A stretch of 64,000 nt of DNA. It comes from Oceanibium sediminis. Lineage in GTDB: Bacteria > Pseudomonadota > Alphaproteobacteria > Rhodobacterales > Rhodobacteraceae. Below are positions 38,723 through 47,726 of this stretch, one piece after another (position 1 is the first letter of the stretch; each line of letters begins with the position of its first letter). The translations under genes were made by a program, and so were the position numbers. The stretch covers positions 1,054,001 to 1,118,000 of the forward strand of contig NZ_QGNX01000001.1 of assembly GCF_003265325.1 (NCBI RefSeq). Reading direction: 5' to 3'. The notes under the pieces are model-generated. The model was not told the DNA's origin and ran no database searches. It saw nothing but the letters and a program-made list of their open reading frames with translations.

Positions 38723-40305
38723 TGAAACCCATTAATAAGGTCAGTCTTGGGGATGTTCGGACCATGATCGTTGTCCTGATGGTGACAACGATGGTTCTCG
38801 GGCTTGGCTATGCGGGTTCTGCCGTGCGGTTGGACGACCAGCTCACGATACATCTGGCCGATGATCACATGATTACAATGCGCGTTGCCTGGATGATGCA
38901 TGCGACCGGCCAACCCTATTTCAATGCAGGCGAAGCGGTGGCGGCCAACACGTCGCTATTCTGGCCGATACTCCTGTCTAGTGGATACAAGGTGTGGTCC
39001 TTGCTGCAATGGCCGCTGGTGTTGTTCTGGCTATCGATCACAATGACCGTTGCGGCGGCCTGGATTGCGGCGACGATGTTTGATGGACTGGCGCGGTTCG
39101 CCGTTCTGATTGCGGTGCTGCTCAGCCCCTCGCTGGCAGCTTACGGCGCCAGCGGTTGGGAACACATCCCCCAGATGCTCTGTGTAACGGCGGGGCTCAC
39201 GCTGTTCCTTCGCAACCAATCCAGACGGTTGCGTCTGGATGTGGCGGCCTTCGGATTGCTGTGCCTCGCGTTCCTGTTCCGCCCCGATTCAGCGCCGATC
39301 GTCTTTGGAGGATGGCTGATCCTCGTGGCAAGCCACGTTCGGACACGACCGGTCGCGGTGGTGGTGGTCAGTCTTCTGGCTCTGATCCTTCCGGCGGCAT
39401 ACCTCTTGCTGATGTTTCACTATTACGGTGATTTCGTTCCCAATACCTACTACCTGAAAGGCGCAGGCGGTTCCGAGTTGCCGAGAGGTTTCCGGTACCT
39501 GACCATGCCATTGTTTAGTGGCCCGATACCAGTCCTGCTTGGGGGCGCAACGGTCATCCTGTTGCTGCGCAAGGTCGAAGCTCGCGTCCTGAGTGTTCTT
39601 GCAATACTCTGGATGCAGATCGCTTTTGTGGCCTTCACGGGCGGTGACGTCTTTCCCAATGGCCGGTTCCTTCTGGTTATCCTGCCGGTTGTGACTGGGC
39701 TGTTCGTTCTCGCAATTTCAGGCGGTACAGGGCCGGGCCATCCGCGCAATCGCGCATGGGTGGGTATGGTCCTGACTGTTGCAGCCGCTTGGTATCCCTG
39801 GGTGCCGGTATTGGAATGGAGGCTTTCTGGCTGGCCCGCCGCCCGCGCAGAGAATGCCGTGGCCGAAGATCGAGAGGCGGCGCATGCACGCCTCATGACC
39901 TATCTGGGGGCGCGGCTGACCCCAAACGACGGATCCATCGGGCTGCATAATCTTGGCATGGGATACTACCTTCCGGAGTTTCACATCACCGACTTTCTTG
40001 GGAAGGCGGAGCCGCATATCGCTCGTCTGCCTGCCGGTCGCGGCGCAAAGGGGCATAACAAGTGGGACTATGACTACGCTTTCGATACCTATGATATCGC
40101 GGCGGCGCCGTTTCCAGAGAAAGAGTTCGCTGCCCTGTCTGATCCGGCGCCAGCCTTGCGCCAATGGGAATTCAATTGGGTTTTCGGGCGCAAGTTGCTG
40201 GCTGATCCGGACTACGTCTACCTGAACCCCGAAGCGCTCGGAATCGGCCAGACCGACTGGGGCTTGTTCGTACGCGCGGATCTGGTGGATCGCTTCGCGC
40301 GCTAG
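38719..40305 (+). CDS. GT-C type membrane glycosyltransferase-like protein, copy 2
   Basis: A 528-residue paralogue of the preceding gene. Shared blocks include HLADDHMITMRVAWMMHATG, GEAVAANTSLFWPIL, SGWEHIPQ, YYGDFVPNTYYLK, DGSIGLHNLGMGYYLPEFH, GHNKWDYDYAFDTYDI and QTDWGLFVRADL. Base composition differs visibly: the line 38761-38820 has 32 G+C of 60, against 41 of 60 in 37681-37740 of copy 1. The start overlaps the stop of copy 1 (ATGA), so they are translated together. The end overlaps the convergent SDR gene by four bases. Confidence 0.75.
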   Translation: MMKPINKVSLGDVRTMIVVLMVTTMVLGLGYAGSAVRLDDQLTIHLADDHMITMRVAWMMHATGQPYFNAGEAVAANTSLFWPILLSSGYKVWSLLQWPLVLFWLSITMTVAAAWIAATMFDGLARFAVLIAVLLSPSLAAYGASGWEHIPQMLCVTAGLTLFLRNQSRRLRLDVAAFGLLCLAFLFRPDSAPIVFGGWLILVASHVRTRPVAVVVVSLLALILPAAYLLLMFHYYGDFVPNTYYLKGAGGSELPRGFRYLTMPLFSGPIPVLLGGATVILLLRKVEARVLSVLAILWMQIAFVAFTGGDVFPNGRFLLVILPVVTGLFVLAISGGTGPGHPRNRAWVGMVLTVAAAWYPWVPVLEWRLSGWPAARAENAVAEDREAAHARLMTYLGARLTPNDGSIGLHNLGMGYYLPEFHITDFLGKAEPHIARLPAGRGAKGHNKWDYDYAFDTYDIAAAPFPEKEFAALSDPAPALRQWEFNWVFGRKLLADPDYVYLNPEALGIGQTDWGLFVRADLVDRFAR

Positions 40306-41117
40306 TGTGCGGGCGTGTCCATCGGGTCCAGCATCGTGCGCCCGCCGTCCACGGCCAGGATCTGCCCAGTGATGAAGCTCGCACTGTCAGAGGCGAGGAA
40401 CAGCGCTGCTTCGGCGGCTTCATCGGCCTCTCCGATGCGACCGAGGGGGGTGACGGCGGTCAGGTCGTCTTGCAGGCCCTCACGCTCTTTCAGGGCGGCG
40501 CGCAGGCTGGCGGACAGGACCGAGCCGAGCGCGATGGCGTTCACCCGGATCCCGTAGGAGGCGAAGGCCACCGCCATGGAACGTGTCAGCTGGTCCACCG
40601 CCGAGGAGGCGACGGAATAGGCCATCAGCTCGGGCAGGGTGCGCCGCGCCGCGATCGAGGTGACGTTGACGATGCTGCCGATCCCGTTGCGGTCCTGCGC
40701 CTCGGGGTTCTCGGAGGCGGTCTTGATCATGCGCTTCGCCACCGCCTGGCTCAGGCGCAGGGTCGGCATCACGTTCTGGGCGATCAGCTGATCGAAGGTC
40801 TTGTCGTCGGGATCGAGCGGGTCGGACTTCTGCACCTCGCGGCTGGCGTTCACCAGGATGTCGATGCGGTCGAAGGCGTCCACCGTGGCGGCGATCAGGT
40901 TGGTCACGGCCAGCTTCTCGCGGATGTCACCGGCGAAATAGGCGGCTTCGTAGCCGGATTTTTGCAGCGCGGCGGCCTCTTCCTCCAGCTTGTCCTCATC
41001 CGTGCCGGCCAGCATGACCCGCCCGCCGTGCTGGGCAAAACGCCGGGCGATGGCCAGGCCAACGCCGTGGCCCGCGCCAGTGATGATCACGGACTTTCCA
41101 TCAAGTGACAGGGCCAT
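40302..41117 (-). CDS. SDR-family oxidoreductase with substituted catalytic lysine
   Basis: A 271-residue Rossmann protein. The cofactor motif TGAGHGVG lies near residue 13, with DILVNASRE in place of NNAG and the catalytic serine region VNVTSIAA. The active tyrosine is Tyr167 in AYSVASSAVDQL, but position +4, where SDRs keep a lysine (YxxxK), is Ser171. The C-terminus is usual (GQILAVDGGRTML). The protein may be non-catalytic or use another proton relay. Its stop overlaps the convergent GT-C gene by four bases. Confidence 0.85.
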   Translation of the reverse strand: MALSLDGKSVIITGAGHGVGLAIARRFAQHGGRVMLAGTDEDKLEEEAAALQKSGYEAAYFAGDIREKLAVTNLIAATVDAFDRIDILVNASREVQKSDPLDPDDKTFDQLIAQNVMPTLRLSQAVAKRMIKTASENPEAQDRNGIGSIVNVTSIAARRTLPELMAYSVASSAVDQLTRSMAVAFASYGIRVNAIALGSVLSASLRAALKEREGLQDDLTAVTPLGRIGEADEAAEAALFLASDSASFITGQILAVDGGRTMLDPMDTPAH

Positions 41118-41135
41118 TGGCGCGTCCTCCGGGAC

Positions 41136-42173
41136 TTAGCTTTTACGCTGGCGCAGCGGGTGGCTGGCGCGAATGATCTTGTAGCGGGGGGTTGTCTCGA
41201 TCTGCTCCCACTGGCGGAACGAGGTTTCGAGCGTCTTCTCGTAGGGCAGCTGGCGGTTGGCGACCATCAGGAAACGCCCCTTGGGCCCCAGCAGCCGCGC
41301 GGCGGCCTGGATGAAGGCGCGCCCCAGCGCGGGATCGGCGCTGCGGCTTTCGTGGAAGGGGGGATTGGTGATGATCAGGTCGTAGTCGCCGCCGTCGAAG
41401 GTGGTGGCGTCGGCCCAGTGAAACCGGGCGCGCGGGTCGCTTACGTTGCGGCGCGCGGCTTCCAGCGCGGCGTGGTCCGCCTCGATCAGGTCGAGCGAGA
41501 CGAGCTTGGGCGCCTTGGCCAGCAATGCCGCCGATAGCGCGCCCCATCCGGCGCCAAGATCGGCCGCGCGCCCCTTCGCCCCTTCGGGCAGATGCGCGAT
41601 CAGCAGGGCGGAGCCGGGGTCCAGCCCGTCGGCGCTGAACATGCCGGGCGCGGTCCACAAGCCGTCGACCTGGCGCGGCGCGGCGCCGGCTTTCCAGTCG
41701 GACATCAGCGTCGGCATCGGGTCCGGCTTCGGCCCCCAGGCGATCTTGCCATGGGACTTGGACAGCACGCCATCCATCGGCACGGCGGTTTTCAGGCGCT
41801 TGAGGAACGCGTCCACGCCGTCGGTCTTCTGCCCGTCGATGACGAGCAGCCCGCCATCGGCCAGGCGCGTCAGCCCGTCGGACAGCAGCCCGAAGGACTG
41901 CGCGCGGTTGCGTTGCAGGCAGACGACGACAACATCGAACTGCCCCTCGGGCAGGTCGGGAACCGCGGTCGCGCGATGCGCGCCGATTCGCGCGGCGACG
42001 GGGGCAAGCTGCGTCACGTGGATGAGCGGCGCGGGCAGACCATCGGTCAGGACCGGCGCAGCGGGGCCGAGCACGAGCGTTCCCTTCCCTGAATCAGGGA
42101 AAGAGACACCGGCTTCGAGCAACAGGGGAAGGCGATCCGAAAGGATGTGAGTTACTCTTTTTCCATGGTGCAC
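41136..42173 (-). CDS. rsmC: RsmC-like 16S rRNA (guanine-N2) methyltransferase
   Basis: A 345-residue class I SAM methyltransferase with a degenerate N-terminal domain and a C-terminal catalytic domain. It shows [18 protein letters not shown] near residue 210 and the N2-guanine motif [11 protein letters not shown] near residue 270. This layout matches RsmC/RlmG enzymes. The ATG at 42173 overlaps the end of clpS by 22 bases, which couples the two genes. Which rRNA position is modified cannot be told. Confidence 0.87.
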   Translation of the reverse strand: MHHGKRVTHILSDRLPLLLEAGVSFPDSGKGTLVLGPAAPVLTDGLPAPLIHVTQLAPVAARIGAHRATAVPDLPEGQFDVVVVCLQRNRAQSFGLLSDGLTRLADGGLLVIDGQKTDGVDAFLKRLKTAVPMDGVLSKSHGKIAWGPKPDPMPTLMSDWKAGAAPRQVDGLWTAPGMFSADGLDPGSALLIAHLPEGAKGRAADLGAGWGALSAALLAKAPKLVSLDLIEADHAALEAARRNVSDPRARFHWADATTFDGGDYDLIITNPPFHESRSADPALGRAFIQAAARLLGPKGRFLMVANRQLPYEKTLETSFRQWEQIETTPRYKIIRASHPLRQRKS

Positions 42174-42526
42174 TGGAGCGGATGCTGATTACGCCGCGCG
42201 TAGTCCATCACCTGTGTCACTTTGGTTTCCGCGATCTCGAACGAGAACACGCCGACGACAGCCAGACCCTTCTTGTGCACTGTCAGCATGATGTCGACAG
42301 CCTGATCATGGGTGATCCCGAAAAAACGCTCAAGCACGTGAACGACGAACTCCATCGGAGTGTAGTCGTCGTTCAGAAGCAGAACCTTGTAGAGCGGCGG
42401 CTTCTGGGTTTTCGACTTGGTCTTCGTCGCGATGCCGGCATCACCGATACCGCCGTCGTCCTCACCATCCTTGTCGGAGGGGCCTGCCGTTATGGGTTGG
42501 ATCGTATATGCCACGTTCGCCGCCAT
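42152..42526 (-). CDS. clpS: ClpS adaptor protein
   Basis: A 124-residue N-degron adaptor of ClpAP. The core is [23 protein letters not shown] near residue 43, then [17 protein letters not shown] and a final LQCTMEKE. A 40-residue Lys/Asp-rich N-terminal extension precedes the core. clpA is not adjacent (13990-16314, same strand). Its partner here is the rRNA methyltransferase gene, whose start lies inside the clpS 3' end. Confidence 0.96.
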   Translation of the reverse strand: MAANVAYTIQPITAGPSDKDGEDDGGIGDAGIATKTKSKTQKPPLYKVLLLNDDYTPMEFVVHVLERFFGITHDQAVDIMLTVHKKGLAVVGVFSFEIAETKVTQVMDYARRNQHPLQCTMEKE

Positions 42527-42575
42527 TCATCGCATTTACTCGGACGACCTTTATATATGCGATGGGGGTAAAGAG

Positions 42576-42599
42576 AAAAGGGGGCTTGCGCCCCCTTTT
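42576..42599 (-). terminator. Phasin gene terminator
   Basis: AAAAGGGGGC (42576-42585) and GCCCCCTTTT (42590-42599) form a 10-bp stem with a 4-base loop. T-runs on both sides make it work in either direction. It lies 24 bases beyond the phasin stop. Confidence 0.88.
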
Positions 42600-42622
42600 C
42601 AAAGTCGGTGCCCTTGGGAGGA

Positions 42623-43066
42623 TCAGGCCCCGAAAGACTTGCTCACTTCGGTCGCTGCGTTCACACGCTCGGTGAGCGGTGCGCTCACGTCCTTGGCGGC
42701 TGCCATGTAGATTTCGTTCATCTTGGTCGCCTGCGCCATGAACCCTTCAAACGCGGACTGGGCAAAAGCGGTCTGCTTTTCCATCAGTTCGGTCATGTTC
42801 TTGGCGGATGCCAGGTCCTGAGCGGCAGCAACGCTGTCCTCGAACGCCTTCTTGGAGTAGGCGCTGACTTCGGAACTGATGCCTTCGGCGGCTTTGGTTG
42901 CGATCTCGGACGACTTGACGATCGCGTCGACGTTGCCTTGTGAGAAGGACGCGATTTCCTCAACGCTCTTGGTCATTTTTTCCATTCCGTCCGTCATCGT
43001 TTTCTGTGCATCAGCGGCGAATTCCTCGACCTTCGCGGTCGCCGCTTTCGTGGTGGCTTTGGCCAT
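42623..43066 (-). CDS. phaP: Phasin family protein
   Basis: A 147-residue, Ala/Lys/Glu-rich amphipathic helical protein of the phasin family. It contains MEKMTKSVEEIASFSQGNVD, then MTELMEKQTAFAQSAFEGFMAQATKM. Phasins coat polyhydroxyalkanoate granules. No PHA synthase or phaR gene is in the window. The upstream spacer holds an inverted repeat that may bind PhaR. Confidence 0.85.
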   Translation of the reverse strand: MAKATTKAATAKVEEFAADAQKTMTDGMEKMTKSVEEIASFSQGNVDAIVKSSEIATKAAEGISSEVSAYSKKAFEDSVAAAQDLASAKNMTELMEKQTAFAQSAFEGFMAQATKMNEIYMAAAKDVSAPLTERVNAATEVSKSFGA

Positions 43067-43115
43067 TGGATTTCTCCTGCTTGGTGTTCATTTCTGACTC
43101 TTATGTAGGGATTAT

Positions 43116-43150
43116 GTTGCACTGCGTCAAGTTATTTTGTGCAGTGCGAC
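43116..43150. promoter_or_regulatory. Inverted repeat upstream of the phasin gene (possible PhaR operator)
   Basis: GTTGCACTGC (43116-43125) and GCAGTGCGAC (43141-43150) are inverted with one mismatch in ten and a 15-base spacer, 50-84 bases upstream of the phasin start. The TGC-rich character fits what is known of PhaR sites in related genera. The assignment is inference. Confidence 0.45.
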
Positions 43151-43312
43151 ATGATGGCAGAAAGCCTGTCTGCGTTACCTGAAGAACACGCTCTCACACA
43201 TTGATACTAATCACTTTTAGGAATGCCAAAGTCGTGCTACGGTGTGACTCAAAAGAATAGCGGCACCGGAAAATCGGGCCGGAGGCAGTTTTCCCATTCG
43301 TCGGAGTAACCG

Positions 43313-44731
43313 ATGACCATACAGGCATTCCGCGGGCTTTTGCTCGTGCTTTTTTTCCTATGCAGCGCCGCCAGCTCACAGGCCGCACCCTATGCCGCCT
43401 ATGTGATGGACGCCCGCGATGGCACCGTGTTGCATGCGCGAAACCACGACACGAGGCTGCACCCGGCCTCACTCACAAAGATGATGACGCTCTATCTTGT
43501 GTTCGACGCGATCGAGCAGGGCAAGTTGTCGCTTGACCAAAAGATCCCGATCTCGAAATACGCGGCATCGAAACCGCCCTCTAAGCTTGGGCTCAGGGCG
43601 GGCTCGTCGATCGAGCTGCGCTACCTGATCCGCGCCTCGGCGGTGAAATCCGCCAATGACGCGGCCGCGGCCCTGGCCGAGGCGGTGTCCGGTTCGGAAC
43701 CTGCTTTCGCGCGCAAGATGACGGCGACGGCGCGGGCGATGGGGATGGACAACACGACGTTCAAGAACGCCTCGGGGCTGACGCAGCAGGGGCATCTCAG
43801 CACCGCGCGGGACATGGCAATCCTGGGGCGGCAGCTGTTCTATGACTTTCCGCAGTACTACAACCTGTTTTCCCGCCGCTCGACCAACGCCAAGATCAAG
43901 ACGGTGCGCAACACGAACCGCCGCCTGCTGGATGCTTACGAGGGCGCGGACGGGATCAAGACCGGCTACACCAGTGCGGCCGGCTTCAACCTCGTCGCCT
44001 CGGCCAAGCGCGGGCAGGAGCGGGTGATCGTGTCGATGTTCGGCGGCAGCAGCTCGTCGGCGCGGAACGCGCGCGTGGCGGAGCTGATGGACCTTGGCTT
44101 CAACCGGATGCCCAGCCGCAAGGCCGAATCGCGGCCGCGCCGGATCCGGGTGCCTGATGGCACCGGGGGGAACACGCTCATCGCTTCCGCGGACACATCG
44201 CTCAAGACCAGCCCGCGCCCGCGTTTGCGCGCCGGGGTCCGGTCCGGCGATGCAGCCGCGCAGGTCATTGCCTCCGCGGTGTCGCGCGCGCTGGAGGATC
44301 AGCAGCTGCCTCAGATCAACGTGGCCAAGAACGCCCCTGTCGAGGTTGCCGCCGCCGAGCCGCTGTTGCCCGCCGCCATGTCGCCGCGCCGCAGGCCCAA
44401 GGGGCTGACCGTCGCGGCGCTGACGCCGACGGATACCGTGCAGAACCGCGCGCCGCTTGAAGCGAAAAGCGTGCGGGCGGACAACCGCGGCACCTATGTC
44501 GTGCAGTTGGGCGGGCAGCATAACCGCTCGAACGCCGAGCGGTTGCTTCTGACCACTGCGCTTCAGGAGATGGAGGCGCTTGAAGGGTCGCAGCGCGACC
44601 TGCAACCCACAGGGCAACCCGGCTGGTATCGCGCGCGATTCGTCGGGCTGAGCGCGCAGGCCGCCGAGACCGCCTGCGCGCGCCTGGCCGCCGCGCGCCA
44701 GACGCCCTGCCAGGTCCTCACTGGCGGCTGA
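43313..44731 (+). CDS. D-alanyl-D-alanine carboxypeptidase (S11) with SPOR domain
   Basis: A 472-residue penicillin-binding protein that trims pentapeptides in peptidoglycan. A signal peptide (about 1-24) is followed by the active-site Ser53-x-x-Lys56 in ASLTKMM. The SxN motif (SAN) lies near residue 113 and KTG near 219. The C-terminal 75 residues (GTYVVQLGGQHNRSNAERLL, then RARFVGLSAQAAETAC) are a SPOR domain, which binds denuded septal glycan. This places the enzyme at the division site. It has its own promoter region, divergent from the phasin gene. Confidence 0.94.
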   Translation: MTIQAFRGLLLVLFFLCSAASSQAAPYAAYVMDARDGTVLHARNHDTRLHPASLTKMMTLYLVFDAIEQGKLSLDQKIPISKYAASKPPSKLGLRAGSSIELRYLIRASAVKSANDAAAALAEAVSGSEPAFARKMTATARAMGMDNTTFKNASGLTQQGHLSTARDMAILGRQLFYDFPQYYNLFSRRSTNAKIKTVRNTNRRLLDAYEGADGIKTGYTSAAGFNLVASAKRGQERVIVSMFGGSSSSARNARVAELMDLGFNRMPSRKAESRPRRIRVPDGTGGNTLIASADTSLKTSPRPRLRAGVRSGDAAAQVIASAVSRALEDQQLPQINVAKNAPVEVAAAEPLLPAAMSPRRRPKGLTVAALTPTDTVQNRAPLEAKSVRADNRGTYVVQLGGQHNRSNAERLLLTTALQEMEALEGSQRDLQPTGQPGWYRARFVGLSAQAAETACARLAAARQTPCQVLTGG

Positions 44732-44859
44732 CGACAGGTTACACGAACCCGGGCCCACCGGAGCCAAAGGCAGGGTCAGGCAGCGATTTGCGGCTATTGG
44801 GGGCTTTCCCGGGTAAGCTGCGATGAGCCTGACCCGGCCGGCGGTTGTTCCCGTCCCGT

Positions 44860-45657
44860 TCAGAACCCGGGCAGGTTCAGGGACTTCATCAACTCACGCA
44901 GTTCCTGGCGCGCGGCGATGTTGGACATGTTCAGTCGGCCGCCCCCGGCATCGCCGAGGTCCAGCAGCGTCAGCCCTTGCAGGAACAATTCCCGGAACAC
45001 GACCCGTTCGGTGAAGCCGGGAACCAGCCGGAAGCCGATGCGGCCCCGCAGTTCCTCCAGCGCCTTGCCGACGCGGCGCTTGTTGTGCGCGTCCACCGTG
45101 CCCATGCGGTTGCGCAGCACCACCCAGTCCACGGGTTTCAGCCCCGCCGAGGCGCGCAGCTGGCGCGCGGACCAGACCATCTCGGCATAGATCGAGGGGC
45201 CGATCACCTTGCCAGTCGCCGGGTCCAGCCGCGCCAGCAGGTCCAGGTCGACATGGCTGTCGTTCAGGGGCGTGATCAGCGTATCCGCCGCGGAATGGGC
45301 CATCTGTGCGAAGCGCGTGTGCGCGCCGGGGCAGTCGATGACGATGAAGGCGCAGGATTCATCCAGCTTGCGCAGGCCGTTGGCGAAGCCCTCTTCCTCC
45401 TCCGCCTGGGCGGCGCGGGCGCTGTCGGCGGTGGACAGGCTCAGTTCGGCCACCTCGGGCAGGGGCAGCTCCAACCCCTCGCGGGCGACGAAGGCCTGGC
45501 GATTGCGCACGTAGCCGAGCAGGCTTTGCTGGCGCATGTCCATGTCCATGACGCCCACGGCATGACCCGCGCGCAACAGCGCGGTGGTCACGTGCATCGC
45601 GGTGGTGGATTTTCCCGAGCCGCCCTTTTCGTTGCCCAGAACGATGATATGCGCCAT
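44860..45657 (-). CDS. mipZ: Division plane positioning ATPase MipZ
   Basis: A 265-residue ParA/MinD-type ATPase that forms a polar gradient and keeps FtsZ away from poles and ParB complexes. The start at 45657 gives the deviant Walker A GNEKGGSGKSTTAMHV near residue 8. FIVIDCPGAHTRFAQMAHSAAD is the switch region. The frame continues upstream to 45957, but that part has no family resemblance and overlaps rpmE antisense space. The neighbour is rpmE behind a terminator. Confidence 0.93.
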   Translation of the reverse strand: MAHIIVLGNEKGGSGKSTTAMHVTTALLRAGHAVGVMDMDMRQQSLLGYVRNRQAFVAREGLELPLPEVAELSLSTADSARAAQAEEEEGFANGLRKLDESCAFIVIDCPGAHTRFAQMAHSAADTLITPLNDSHVDLDLLARLDPATGKVIGPSIYAEMVWSARQLRASAGLKPVDWVVLRNRMGTVDAHNKRRVGKALEELRGRIGFRLVPGFTERVVFRELFLQGLTLLDLGDAGGGRLNMSNIAARQELRELMKSLNLPGF

Positions 45658-45818
45658 CGCGTTTTGTCTGCCCGTCGCTAGGAATTCCGCGCGGCCCGTG
45701 GGCCGCTCCGTCAGTCTTAGGCGAAGGTGATTGACGATAAAAGCGTAATTCCGCCGATGCCACGGCGGGGCCCGCCCCGCGCCTTGGCGCGCGGGCCGCG
45801 CCTTCGGCCGGGGCCAAA

Positions 45819-45845
45819 GAAAAAGGGCCGCGTCGGGCGGCCCTT
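45819..45845 (-). terminator. rpmE terminator
   Basis: On the minus strand AAGGGCCGC/GCGGCCCTT (45837-45845 with 45823-45831, 5-base loop) is followed by TTTTTCTTT, starting 28 bases after the rpmE stop. Confidence 0.88.
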
Positions 45846-45872
45846 CGATAGTCCTCGGTCTTTTTGGCTGTC

Positions 45873-46094
45873 TTAGAAGCCGAGACCTTCGTATTTCTTC
45901 TTGAACTTCGACACACGGCCGCCGGTGTCCATCAGGCGGGTGTTCCCGCCGGTCCATGCCGGGTGGGAAGAGGGGTCGATATCCAGCGACAGGGTGTCAC
46001 CCTCCGACCCGTAGGTGGAGCGCATCTGGATGACGGTGCCGTCGGTCATCTTCACGTCGATCGTGTGGTAGTCGGGGTGCAGATCTTTTTTCAT
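45873..46094 (-). CDS. rpmE: 50S ribosomal protein L31
   Basis: A 73-residue L31 beginning [19 protein letters not shown] and ending [17 protein letters not shown]. It has no cysteines, so it is the zinc-free type common in alphaproteobacteria. The start at 46094 is the family start. Confidence 0.96.
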   Translation of the reverse strand: MKKDLHPDYHTIDVKMTDGTVIQMRSTYGSEGDTLSLDIDPSSHPAWTGGNTRLMDTGGRVSKFKKKYEGLGF

Positions 46095-46224
46095 GTCATA
46101 AGTCCTTCGAGCGGGTGACTGATCCAACTGCGGCCGCGTCTTTCAGCGCCGGGAGTATGGTCGCCACCCTGGATTGGGATCGGACGGGCTATACCGAAAG
46201 GGATGCGTTCCCGCAAGGGGCAGG

Positions 46225-47199
46225 TCAGCCCTTCTTGCGCGGATCGTACAGGACCGTGCCGCTGGCGCCGCTGCGTCTTGCCTGGCGCAGGGAGCGGACG
46301 CGCTCACGCTCTTCCTCGTAGTTGATTTCGGGCACGCGCTCGGCCTCGGTCCAGCGTTTGACCTTTTCGCGGATTTCCCGGTAGCCGAGTGCCATCGCGG
46401 CGTAGGAGACGCAGGGCGCGTAGATCGCCCAGACCAGGAAGGCGATGTCGAGGGTCGTCAGGCTGCTGCTCTCGGCGACGCCGGCGATTATCTCGGGCGG
46501 GGCCATCCGCATGTAGAGCGCGACCGGAACCACCGAGGCGAGCACCCAGACCGTGTACTGGTGCGGGAAGTAGCGCCCGATCCCGAAGATCAGGTCGTTC
46601 TGCGGGCTGTATTGCACGGCGTTCGCGGCAAAGGCGCTCATCGGGATGCCCATCAGGCTGATTCCGATGCCGAGCATCAGGTAGTAGCCGGTGGTCAGCA
46701 CGAAGGCCGCCTCGCGCAGGGGGGCGGGGTTTTCGATCAGCTCCTGAAGCTGGGGCAGAAGCAGCTCGATCGCCTCCGAATCGAAGGAGGCGGTCGCTGA
46801 ATAGAAGCTGCTCAGCGTCCCGGCGGCCGCCGCGGCGGCGTCGGACAGGATGAAAGTGGTCGCGACCCAGTACATCCCGGCGGTCAGCACGATCACCAGC
46901 ACCAGTTGCAGGATCATGTGGGTGAACATCATCTTGATCGTGACGTTCAGCAGCCCCTCCGCCGTCGGAGGGGTTGTGGCGCGGATCACCATCAGCCCGG
47001 CGCGCATCCCGTTCACGAACAGGAAGGTGGTGCCCACCGTCCCCACGAGGAACAGGATCATGCCGACCACCCAGGGGTTGTCGGTGGTCACGAACAGTCC
47101 GTAGACGATGAACGCCAGGATCGCCACGATCGGGACGTAGCGAAAGAAGACGAAGGGCGAAAGCGCGAAGGCTTTGAGGATGAATCCGACGTATGACAT
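46225..47199 (-). CDS. Hypothetical multi-pass membrane protein
   Basis: A 324-residue protein with about seven or eight hydrophobic helices (for example VPIVAILAFIVYGLFV, VGMILFLVGTVGTTFLFV, MILQLVLVIVLTAGMYWV). A basic cytoplasmic tail follows (NYEEERERVRSLRQARRSG). The two N-terminal helices and the FNG/RAG-like loop are not diagnostic, and I do not recognise the family. It lies between rplS (behind a terminator) and rpmE on the same strand. Confidence 0.75.
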   Translation of the reverse strand: MSYVGFILKAFALSPFVFFRYVPIVAILAFIVYGLFVTTDNPWVVGMILFLVGTVGTTFLFVNGMRAGLMVIRATTPPTAEGLLNVTIKMMFTHMILQLVLVIVLTAGMYWVATTFILSDAAAAAAGTLSSFYSATASFDSEAIELLLPQLQELIENPAPLREAAFVLTTGYYLMLGIGISLMGIPMSAFAANAVQYSPQNDLIFGIGRYFPHQYTVWVLASVVPVALYMRMAPPEIIAGVAESSSLTTLDIAFLVWAIYAPCVSYAAMALGYREIREKVKRWTEAERVPEINYEEERERVRSLRQARRSGASGTVLYDPRKKG

Positions 47200-47285
47200 G
47201 GCGCGAATCCTACCCTTCTTCGTGGCAAAAAGAAGACCGTGGCAGCGCCTCTTACATAAAAAAATGAATATGTGTCCGGCACATG

Positions 47286-47311
47286 AAAAAGGCGGCCCCG
47301 GGGGACCGCCT
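47286..47311 (-). terminator. rplS terminator
   Basis: On the minus strand AGGCGGTCCCC and the partly complementary GGGGCCGCCT form a GC stem directly followed by TTTTTC, 27 bases after the rplS stop. Confidence 0.8.
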
Positions 47312-47337
47312 GATTGTCTTTCGACGGTGCCGTTGGC

Positions 47338-47721
47338 TTACGCTTCGGCGCCGCGCTTGGGGCGGTAGTTGGTCTTTTCCGCGATACGGGCGGATTTGCC
47401 GCGACGCGAGCGCAGGTAGTACAGCTTGGCGCGCCGTACCTTGCCGCGGCGGACCACGGTGATGTTGTCGATGTTGGGCGAGTGGAGCGGGAAAACACGC
47501 TCGACACCTTCGCCAAAGGAGATCTTGCGCACGGTGAACGCCGCCGCGATCCCGCTGCCGCCCTTGCGGGCGATGCAGACGCCTTCGTAGTTCTGGACCC
47601 GGGTGCGCGTACCCTCGGTCACCTTGTAGCCGACACGGATGGTGTCGCCGGCTGCGAAGTCGGGGATATCCTTGCCCAGCTCCGCGATCTGCTCCTGGTC
47701 GAGCGTCTCGATGATGTTCAT
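47338..47721 (-). CDS. rplS: 50S ribosomal protein L19
   Basis: A 127-residue L19. It has [27 protein letters not shown] near residue 20, then [22 protein letters not shown] and [15 protein letters not shown]. It is the last gene of the rpsP-rimM-trmD-rplS group, five bases after trmD, and is followed by a terminator. Confidence 0.98.
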   Translation of the reverse strand: MNIIETLDQEQIAELGKDIPDFAAGDTIRVGYKVTEGTRTRVQNYEGVCIARKGGSGIAAAFTVRKISFGEGVERVFPLHSPNIDNITVVRRGKVRRAKLYYLRSRRGKSARIAEKTNYRPKRGAEA

Positions 47722-47726
47722 CTGTT

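Noticed and set aside
38719-40305. Copy 2 of the GT-C pair as a pseudogene
   Set aside because: The frame is intact over 528 codons, all conserved blocks are kept, and it is translationally coupled to copy 1.
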